Positions 44,039 through 50,448 of a stretch of 64,000 nucleotides of DNA are shown here, piece after piece. The stretch comes from Candidatus Saccharimonadota bacterium (GTDB lineage: Bacteria > Patescibacteriota > Saccharimonadia > Saccharimonadales > Saccharimonadaceae). Under the pieces are notes generated by a model that was not told where the DNA came from, searched no databases, and worked only from the letters and a program-made list of their open reading frames with translations. The position numbers and the translations under genes were made by a program. Each line of letters starts with the position of its first letter. Position 1 is the first letter of the stretch. The stretch covers positions 1 through 64,000 of the forward strand of contig CAJPOP010000001.1 in the NCBI GenBank assembly GCA_905372305.1, written 5' to 3'.

Positions 44039-45164
44039 GAGAATACTCCTTCCATGATTTTTCAACTATATTTTTCATTGATTTGCGGAAAATGGCGGCT
44101 GAAAATTCGTTAGCGGTAGCGGAAATTTTTACTGGCGAAACTTTTTTACCCGGCAATTCTTTCAAGGTTTTTATCAATTGCTCGGCTGTTTGCTCTGAGA
44201 AAAACCAGCCGTTTTTTTCTGGCTTAATATAATCAAGCGCGCCGCCAGCTTGGTAAGCAACCACCGGAATTCCTGTCGCCAAAGCCTCAACCGGCGCGAT
44301 ACCAAAGTCTTCATGCGAGCAAAAAATAAATAAATCGGCTTCTTTTATGTACTTTTCCCGCGTTGCATCATCAACAAATCCTAAGAAATTTGTATGTGAG
44401 CCGGCCAGTTTTTTTAGACGGTCCATATCGGGGCCTTTTCCTATAATATCCAGCTGCCAACCAAGTTTTTGGCAGGCCTCAATTGCCGCATCAAGTCGCT
44501 TCATTGGTACAATTCGTCCCCAAATCAGGCAGCGTGGTTTTTTAGGAATGCTCTTTTGCTGACGAGTTTTAGCCAGCGGCGAGAAATTTGATATGTCGAT
44601 TGGCGGAAAAATAACAGTGCTTTTTTTCTGGTAAAATTCTGCGATATCAGCTTGGATGCCAGTGGAATTGGCAATGAAAATATCAACTTGCTGGGCAGTA
44701 GCAAAATCGCGTTTTTTCAGCGGACGAACCAAAGTTTTTAAGCCTAATCTGGCTAGCCAGCGCGGACGAAAACTGGGGCGCTTAATATATTCATCATAAT
44801 GCCGCCAATAAAAGTGCGTTGGCGTGTGGCAATAGCAAATATGTAATTGTTCGGGGCGGGATTTGCGGGCAAATTTAGCTTCGCCATTACCTGAGCTAGA
44901 AATGATAATATCATACTCGCTAAGGTCAAGCTGTGCAAACCACCATTGCCTCAAGAGCGGCAAAAAGCGACGGATTTTCGAAAAAGGCCAGCACTGCAAG
45001 TAACCAGTGACGACTTTATTATCTAGCTTTTTTCGCCATTCATCGCTACAAAATGAAGTATAAATTGGCGCCTCTGGGTATAGCTTGTGGATCTCTAAGA
45101 CGACTTTTTCAGCGCCGCCGCCATACAGCCAGTCATGAACTATGGCAATTTTCGGCTTGCTCAT
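44022..45164 (-). CDS. GT4 family glycosyltransferase
   Basis: 380 residues from the ATG at 45164, which overlaps the previous stop as TGATG and has AAAGGA upstream. IAIVHDWLYGGGAEKVVLE is a common GT4 start, and CSHEDFGIAPVEALATG is the donor-binding motif. It acts in the same glycan assembly path as its neighbours, all on the minus strand. Confidence 0.88.
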   Translation of the reverse strand: MSKPKIAIVHDWLYGGGAEKVVLEIHKLYPEAPIYTSFCSDEWRKKLDNKVVTGYLQCWPFSKIRRFLPLLRQWWFAQLDLSEYDIIISSSGNGEAKFARKSRPEQLHICYCHTPTHFYWRHYDEYIKRPSFRPRWLARLGLKTLVRPLKKRDFATAQQVDIFIANSTGIQADIAEFYQKKSTVIFPPIDISNFSPLAKTRQQKSIPKKPRCLIWGRIVPMKRLDAAIEACQKLGWQLDIIGKGPDMDRLKKLAGSHTNFLGFVDDATREKYIKEADLFIFCSHEDFGIAPVEALATGIPVVAYQAGGALDYIKPEKNGWFFSEQTAEQLIKTLKELPGKKVSPVKISATANEFSAAIFRKSMKNIVEKSWKEYSHENRH

Positions 45165-46585
45165 CAATTGTCCTTTTGGAAAATAACCAAGCAGGTTTTT
45201 AATAGAATAGTAATATCCAGCCATAAACTCCAGTTCTGTACATAATAAAGATCAATTCGCCGCCGCTCCTCAAAGCTAATACTGCGCCTGCCAGAAACTA
45301 CCGCTAGTCCGGTCAATCCGGATTTTACCGCCAGTAAAACGTGTTTTTTATCGTATGCGCTGAGTTCATGCGGCACCAAAGCACGCGGACCAACCAGACT
45401 GATGTCACCCTTCAAGACATTAAACAACTGCGGCAATTCGTCCAGGCTAAACCGGCGAATAAAACGACCGACCGGTGTAACGCGAAAATCGTAATCAAGT
45501 TTATCGCCGTTTTTACGATACTCTTCAATCAGCTCCGGTTTGCCGACCATTTGGAATACTTCTTCGTCAGTTTTACCGTCAAATTTGGCATAATGCGAGC
45601 GGAATTTGTAAACTTTGAACGGCCGGTTATAACGAGTGAGTCGCTTTTGTTGTTTGCCGTGCATCAGGATTGGGCCGGCTGGGTCGCTAATTTTCACGGC
45701 AATTGCCACTAAAAGCATTATCGGCGAGGCTAAAATAATACCAATCGTTCCGCCAACGATATCCATAATTCGTTTCACAATCTGGCCATAACCCATCAGC
45801 GGCGTCGGATGAGCGTGAATTAGCGGTACGGAATCAATGATGTCAATGGTGTGCTTGGCGGTCATAATTCCGTCGAGTTCCGGCGATTGGTAAAAGTCAA
45901 GATAGTGTTTTTGGGCAAGCTGGTAATGTTCGCCAACTTTTTTTGAATCGGTTTGGATAATAACGTCAATTTTATCTCTAGTCAGCGCCGATTCCAAGGA
46001 TGACCGCCTTAGCTTCTTCAGTTCAATCGGGATAAACTCAGCCCGCGCCGCAATCCCGCTAATCTTAAAGCCAGTTAATGGATTATTCTCAATAAAATCG
46101 GCCAAAACATGGGTTAAATCGCAATTGCCAATCAATACAACTCGGCGTGCTCCCAAACCGCGTTTTAACAGTCGCAAGCGAATAATATTTGCCGTACTCC
46201 GAAATATCATCAGTAAAATGAAGCCGATTCCTGCGGCATAGACAGCGACAAGCTTGGCTGGAAACAGCGGCGTATTGGTGAAAAAAGTTACTGAAATCAT
46301 AATCATAATTCCGGTAACTGACGCCAGAAGAATTCGTCCAAATTGGCGTAAAGGATGCGTGTAGCTTTCGCGGTCGTAAAGTCCGAAGAAATAAAACATA
46401 ATAATCCATAGCGGCAAGGTCATGATAATAGAAGTAATGAAATCTAGAGCATTAATGCTAATGTGAAACGGTCTGGGATCTAAGGAAATTCGCAGTACGT
46501 AAGCAATAGTAAAGGCACTCACTAAAGCCAGAATATCCAGGACAACTAAGGCAATTTTGAAGTAAAAATCAGACTTTTTCCGCAT
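45164..46585 (-). CDS. Polyprenyl-phosphate sugar-1-phosphate transferase (WbaP/CpsE-like)
   Basis: 473 residues from the ATG at 46585. About four or five N-terminal helices are followed by a CoA-binding-like domain (GARRVVLIGNCDL). The C-terminal transferase domain has KRIMDIVGGTIGIILASPIM, VYKFRSHYAKFDG and RRFSLDELPQLFNVLKGD, then LVGPRAL. These enzymes start repeat-unit synthesis by moving sugar-1-phosphate onto undecaprenyl phosphate. A TATAAT lies 13 nt before the chosen ATG, so the longer frame to 46618 is unlikely. Confidence 0.9.
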   Translation of the reverse strand: MRKKSDFYFKIALVVLDILALVSAFTIAYVLRISLDPRPFHISINALDFITSIIMTLPLWIIMFYFFGLYDRESYTHPLRQFGRILLASVTGIMIMISVTFFTNTPLFPAKLVAVYAAGIGFILLMIFRSTANIIRLRLLKRGLGARRVVLIGNCDLTHVLADFIENNPLTGFKISGIAARAEFIPIELKKLRRSSLESALTRDKIDVIIQTDSKKVGEHYQLAQKHYLDFYQSPELDGIMTAKHTIDIIDSVPLIHAHPTPLMGYGQIVKRIMDIVGGTIGIILASPIMLLVAIAVKISDPAGPILMHGKQQKRLTRYNRPFKVYKFRSHYAKFDGKTDEEVFQMVGKPELIEEYRKNGDKLDYDFRVTPVGRFIRRFSLDELPQLFNVLKGDISLVGPRALVPHELSAYDKKHVLLAVKSGLTGLAVVSGRRSISFEERRRIDLYYVQNWSLWLDITILLKTCLVIFQKDN

Positions 46586-47996
46586 AATCTTTGGGGTAAT
46601 TATACAAAAATATACCAATTATAGCAAAACAATGGATTGTATTAATGAAACTGCCGAAAAACCAAAAGTGTATAAATAAGGCAGCTGTCAACGATAAAAG
46701 AAATTGAGCTTTAGTTCGGCGGAGATTTTTTATGGCAAAGAAGAGAATAATAAACGGCGTAATAATGAGCGGCAGCAGTCCGATAACGCCCAGTCCGCTA
46801 AGTAATAAAATGTAGAAAATGTAGACGGTTTGGTCGGTCGGTACGCTAACGTGGAGATGTTTCTGAATGAAGCTGCCGAGGTTGCCGAGACCGACGCCGA
46901 AGAAAAAGGTGCGCGGCGAGCTTAACCAGGATTTAATCGCTAAATCGCTGGCGCTAAGACGATCGTTGGCTGAGGCTTCGACAAAACCGGCGGGTTGAAA
47001 GGTTTGCTCGGGTGAAGCTGGCTTTATATTCGGCGTGTTATGCGGAGAGGAGCTTTTCGTCGCTGGTGCCGGCTGGTTTTTCACGGTGGTTTTTTGCGGG
47101 ATTTTGATTCGGCCGAGCGATAATTGGTCAATCATGCTAACAAGCGTGTTGTGCGCGATGAACGGCGAGCTGCTATAGCGAACATTGGCGGATAAAAATA
47201 GTAAAGTAAATCCGAAAAACGTGCCGATAATAATCAGAGGAAGTTTTTTATAGAGGAAAGAAATGTTGAGGCGCTTGATTGAGGCTATAGCGATGAAAAT
47301 TATAATTGCTAGAAAAATTGCTAAGAACCCGCCGCGAGAAAAAGTCAAGGCGATGGCTGTGGCGGTGAAAAATAAGCTGAATTGAGCGAGGCGAGATTTT
47401 GGCTGGAAGAGGGCTAAGAAAAAGGCGGGTAGCAGAGCGTTAGCCAAAAACTGCGGTTCGGCAGCGAATAGATTGATGCGGGGAAAACCAAAAACGTCAG
47501 CCTTACAACCAGAGCAAAGCGTGCCAAAGCCAGTTGGTTCGAAGGTGGCGGCGATGAGCTGGATGATGGCTAAGATTCCGAAAACCAAACTACTCCATAA
47601 GCCAATGCGGATGAACTTATGTTTTTGGTTTTTAGATAATTGACGGTAGGCTGCAGCGGCTGCCAAACCGATAGCCAGTAAAAATAAGAGCGACAATGAA
47701 TAAAGTATAGTGCGAAGACGCGCTTCGGCAAAAAAGACACCGATGGACATAGCTAGAAAAATTGCTAAGAATCCGCCAATTAGGTAACGATTTTTAAGGA
47801 ATCTTTGGCAGTTTGTAAATAATAGCGGTAAAGATGTGACAAGGAGGCTAGCGGCTGACATTTGATACAAACCCAGGCGTAGAGAGGGAAAATCGAGGAT
47901 CGCTAAACTTATGCTGGGACTTAAGGCAAAGACGCCGCCAAAAATAACTATTGCCAGAAACAAAAATCGAGCGTCGCCCATAAAATTTTTTACCAT
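46569..47996 (-). CDS. O-antigen ligase/polymerase-like membrane protein
   Basis: 475 residues from the ATG at 47996 (MVKNFMGDARF), chosen because a TATACT box ends exactly 6 nt before it. About ten or more helices, with a large extracytoplasmic loop (~270-370) rich in Pro/Lys/Thr. The topology and gene position fit the Wzy/WaaL family. It overlaps the sugar-phosphate transferase start by 17 bp. It would polymerise or ligate the glycan outside the membrane. Confidence 0.75.
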   Translation of the reverse strand: MVKNFMGDARFLFLAIVIFGGVFALSPSISLAILDFPSLRLGLYQMSAASLLVTSLPLLFTNCQRFLKNRYLIGGFLAIFLAMSIGVFFAEARLRTILYSLSLLFLLAIGLAAAAAYRQLSKNQKHKFIRIGLWSSLVFGILAIIQLIAATFEPTGFGTLCSGCKADVFGFPRINLFAAEPQFLANALLPAFFLALFQPKSRLAQFSLFFTATAIALTFSRGGFLAIFLAIIIFIAIASIKRLNISFLYKKLPLIIIGTFFGFTLLFLSANVRYSSSPFIAHNTLVSMIDQLSLGRIKIPQKTTVKNQPAPATKSSSPHNTPNIKPASPEQTFQPAGFVEASANDRLSASDLAIKSWLSSPRTFFFGVGLGNLGSFIQKHLHVSVPTDQTVYIFYILLLSGLGVIGLLPLIITPFIILFFAIKNLRRTKAQFLLSLTAALFIHFWFFGSFINTIHCFAIIGIFLYNYPKDYAEKV

Positions 47997-48001
47997 ATTG
48001 T

Positions 48002-48025
48002 AAGTATAACGCATGGTGTATACTT
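48002..48025. promoter_or_regulatory. Divergent leaderless promoters within an inverted repeat
   Basis: AAGTATA (48002-48008) and TATACTT (48019-48025) are perfect 7-bp inverted arms with a 10-bp centre. Each arm holds a TATACT: the left serves the polymerase-like gene (ATG 47996) and the right serves the LexA-like gene (ATG 48031). Both predict initiation at their own start codon. The dyad may be an operator for the LexA-like protein. Confidence 0.5.
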
Positions 48026-48030
48026 TAGAT

Positions 48031-48363
48031 ATGCAACTGACGAAAAAACAGAAATTGATGCTGGACTTTATCGATGGGTTTATTAAGGGCAACGGCTATA
48101 GTCCGACGCTGCGGGAAATTATGCGGGCGCTGGGGTATAAGTCGGTCTCAACGGTGGCGAAGCATGTCGATAATTTGGTGGCGGCCGGGATGTTAGATAA
48201 GCGCGACGGCGAGGTGCGGTCATTGGCGCTATGCCAGGCGGAAAAAGAGGCTTGGTGGCAAAACTTGGCGAAGGAGATTAAGCAGCGGGAAGCGGCGGAT
48301 GATGAGAAATCGCGCCTGGAGGCAGAAATCTTGAAAAAAGCCCTGGAAATTGTCCGTCGGTAA
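48031..48363 (+). CDS. LexA-like winged-helix protein without peptidase domain
   Basis: 110 residues from the ATG at 48031; the ORF from 48013 would include the promoter. QLTKKQKLMLDFIDGFIKGN, YSPTLREIMRALGYKS and STVAKHVDNLVAAGMLDKRD form the LexA DNA-binding domain. The S24 self-cleavage domain is absent; instead a charged ~40-residue helix with KEIKQREAADDEKSR may dimerise. It probably represses transcription without SOS-type autocleavage. It may bind the dyad that contains its own promoter. Confidence 0.8.
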   Translation: MQLTKKQKLMLDFIDGFIKGNGYSPTLREIMRALGYKSVSTVAKHVDNLVAAGMLDKRDGEVRSLALCQAEKEAWWQNLAKEIKQREAADDEKSRLEAEILKKALEIVRR

Positions 48364-48364
48364 C

Positions 48365-48393
48365 TTTACAACTGATTGAAAACTCGCTATAAT
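48365..48393 (+). promoter_or_regulatory. tRNA-Asn promoter
   Basis: TTTACA (48365-48370), a 17-bp spacer and TATAAT (48388-48393), close to consensus and 11 nt before the tRNA. Confidence 0.75.
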
Positions 48394-48404
48394 ACGACAG
48401 GTAT

Positions 48405-48479
48405 TCCGGGGTAGCTCAGCGGTAGAGCGGTTGGCTGTTAACCAATAGGCCGCGGGTTCGAACCCCGCCCCCGGAGCCA
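48405..48479 (+). tRNA. tRNA-Asn (GTT)
   Basis: Acceptor arms TCCGGGG (48405-48411) and CCCCGGA (48469-48475) pair fully. The anticodon loop reads CTGTTAA with GTT, and the T arm is GCGGG-TTCGAAC-CCCGC. Discriminator G and an encoded CCA (48477-48479) follow. It is monocistronic with its own promoter and terminator. Its G34 is one of the positions that queuosine can replace, and a queuosine precursor transporter gene follows. Confidence 0.95.
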
Positions 48480-48493
48480 TAGAATTGGTGAAG

Positions 48494-48517
48494 AACTGTC
48501 CCGCGCGGGCAGTTTTA
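48494..48517 (+). terminator. Terminator after tRNA-Asn
   Basis: AACTGTCC (48494-48501) pairs with GGGCAGTT (48507-48514), with one G-U pair, and is followed by TTATAT. It ends the tRNA transcript before the transporter gene. Confidence 0.6.
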
Positions 48518-48540
48518 TATAGCTTATAAATTATATAATT

Positions 48541-49218
48541 ATGCAAAAATCTTTCAAATATTACGATATTATTCTGGCGGTGTTCGCGGCGGTGCTGCTG
48601 ATTTCTAATTTGGCAGGTACTAAGCTGATTGCTTTCGGTCCGATCACTACCGATGGCGGCGCGGTACTATTTCCGCTTGCCTATATTTTGGGTGACGTCT
48701 TGACGGAAATTTACGGCTATAAATACACGCGGCGGGCGATTTGGACGGCGTTTGGTATTATGCTGCTGGCAGTGGCGGCGTTTACGGTCGTGCGCTATAT
48801 GCCGCCAGCCCCAGAATATACCGCTCAGGTGTCGTACGAAGCGGTCCTAGGATTTTTCCCGAGGATCGTCGCAGCCAGCTTGGCGGCGTTTTTGACTGGC
48901 TCATTCCTAAACTCGTTTGTATTGGCGAAGTTGAAGATTAAAACAAAGGGCGAAAAGCTGTGGTTGCGGCTGATCGGTTCGACATTTGTCGGCGAATTTT
49001 TCGACACTGTAGTGTTTGCCTTGGTGGCTTTCGGCGGTATTCTTCAGGGTACAGGCATGCTGGTGTATATTCTGATCGGCTGGCTGTTTAAGACCGGAGT
49101 GGAAGTTGTGTGCTTACCAATCACCTACCGGGTAATTGCCAAAATGAAGCAGATTGAAAAGATTGACACTTATGACAATAAGACTGACTTTACGCCTTTT
49201 AGGGTCGATTTGGATTAA
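48541..49218 (+). CDS. yhhQ: Queuosine precursor transporter (YhhQ/VUT family)
   Basis: 225 residues with six hydrophobic segments. LISNLAGTKLIAFGPITTDG, FPLAYILGDVLTEIYGYK and GSTFVGEFFDTVVFALVAF are YhhQ/VUT hallmarks. The family imports queuine-like precursors for modified tRNA-Asn, Asp, His and Tyr. It lies directly after tRNA-Asn. A TATAAA (48525-48530) or TATAAT (48534-48539) box lies very close to the ATG, again leaving little or no leader. Confidence 0.88.
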   Translation: MQKSFKYYDIILAVFAAVLLISNLAGTKLIAFGPITTDGGAVLFPLAYILGDVLTEIYGYKYTRRAIWTAFGIMLLAVAAFTVVRYMPPAPEYTAQVSYEAVLGFFPRIVAASLAAFLTGSFLNSFVLAKLKIKTKGEKLWLRLIGSTFVGEFFDTVVFALVAFGGILQGTGMLVYILIGWLFKTGVEVVCLPITYRVIAKMKQIEKIDTYDNKTDFTPFRVDLD

Positions 49219-49473
49219 AGATTATGGAAATCCTATACAGTGTCTTAGCCTATTAGGGTTGTGTATTTCGCGTTCTGTAAAAGTCTCGTTTTGCGAAAGT
49301 TAACTTATCCTTTATCATTGCTTTCAGTGGTTGGGTCGTTTTTCTCATACGTCATCTCAAACGCACCTCTCTCGATAAGATACCTATCTCCGTTAATCTG
49401 ACTTTCTATAATCATGCAATCAGCCGTAGCTGTGATATTATCAATATATAGCAAGTCTACAAGGAGATATAGG
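49219..49473. other. Intergenic region with a possible minus-strand small ORF
   Basis: About 250 bp without a clear gene. A 36-codon minus-strand frame (49305-49415, MIIESQINGDRYLIERGAF) has protein-like composition but only a weak promoter-like TATATT and no ribosome-binding site. Nothing else is supported here. Confidence 0.3.
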
Positions 49474-50382
49474 ATGGCAAAGAATGTTAACGTCGCTACA
49501 ATGCCTGAAACAATAGCTACGTCGAGCAGAGCACTCGCTGTCAGCAGCAGTAATTTTGAACAGTTAAAGAAAAACCTCACTGATGTATATGAGAATCGTG
49601 CAAAACTACGCAAGCAGCTTACAAAGGTAAAGTTTAACTACTTTATCACATATATTTTTAGCTCATCAGAGAAGCGGCAAGATAAGAAAAATCTAATTAA
49701 TGAACTGGCAAAGTCTCTTGAAAATGCATATATTAATCTTAATTTTCGTAAGGACATGAAAGATGCTGGCTCTTGGGATGAAGCCATATATTATTTTCAA
49801 GAACTATTTCAGTGCTGTAAGATATGGGACTTAACTTCTCGACAAGATACAGACAAGTTTCGCCAGCGCACCATAGCTGACGAGAGTCTTGAAAGGAAGC
49901 TAATCACCACACGCGTTCATAAGAGCTTAGAGTTTATTAAATCGGATGTGGATAATCTCTATCTCCCAAATATGAACGGTGCTGATATTTATATCTATCC
50001 AACATTTATTGTTCTATTTAAGAATTATAAAAAGTTCAGCATTCATGATTTAAAAGATGTCGATATATCTATACAGGCTTCATCATTTCAAGAAGAGCAG
50101 GGTGTTCCGAAAGATTCAGAAGTTATAGGGCACACCTACAAGTATACAAATAAGAATGGTCAGCCCGATAAACGATTTAATAACAATTATGAAATTCCAG
50201 TAGTTCGTTATGGAGATCTCCAGCTCCGTTCAAATTCAGGAATCAATGATCGCTATCAGTTTAGTGATTTTGATAAGTTTATTGATTTTACTAAATCATT
50301 TACGACTCACTTACGAGTGAATTTAAAGATACCTGTTGAAAATAATATTGAAGACGTAGATTCATTCGGTTACATACCTTAG
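49474..50382 (+). CDS. Hypothetical protein
   Basis: 302 residues from the ATG at 49474, chosen because AAGGAG lies 7 nt upstream; the ORF could extend to 49414. It has no signal or membrane helix. The N-terminal third is helical and charged; the C-terminal half carries a compact conserved-looking segment: DIYIYPTFIVLFKNY, HTYKYTNKNGQPDKRFNNNY and VVRYGDLQLRS. I do not recognise a named family. It is AT-rich, flanked by gaps, and has no obvious partner gene, so recent acquisition is possible. Confidence 0.7.
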   Translation: MAKNVNVATMPETIATSSRALAVSSSNFEQLKKNLTDVYENRAKLRKQLTKVKFNYFITYIFSSSEKRQDKKNLINELAKSLENAYINLNFRKDMKDAGSWDEAIYYFQELFQCCKIWDLTSRQDTDKFRQRTIADESLERKLITTRVHKSLEFIKSDVDNLYLPNMNGADIYIYPTFIVLFKNYKKFSIHDLKDVDISIQASSFQEEQGVPKDSEVIGHTYKYTNKNGQPDKRFNNNYEIPVVRYGDLQLRSNSGINDRYQFSDFDKFIDFTKSFTTHLRVNLKIPVENNIEDVDSFGYIP

Positions 50383-50407
50383 CCACTTATTTGTTAAAAG
50401 CCCATAG

Positions 50408-50441
50408 CTTAAAGCAAAATTACAGACCCCTCGTCTATAGT
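50408..50441 (+). promoter_or_regulatory. Direct-repeat operator and -10 box, GT2-GT39 gene
   Basis: CTTAAAGCAAAATTACAGA (50408-50426) holds TTAAAG and TTACAG, repeated 11 bp apart. TATAGT (50436-50441) begins 10 nt after TTACAG. Initiation is predicted at ~50448, so the transcript is leaderless for the ATG at 50449. The same layout occurs before 53786 and 57980. Confidence 0.6.
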
Positions 50442-50448
50442 TGCTGGC

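Noticed and set aside
48229..48546. A minus-strand 105-codon frame covering tRNA-Asn
   Set aside because: It reads through the tRNA and the LexA-like gene and has no promoter or ribosome-binding site; it is a shadow frame.
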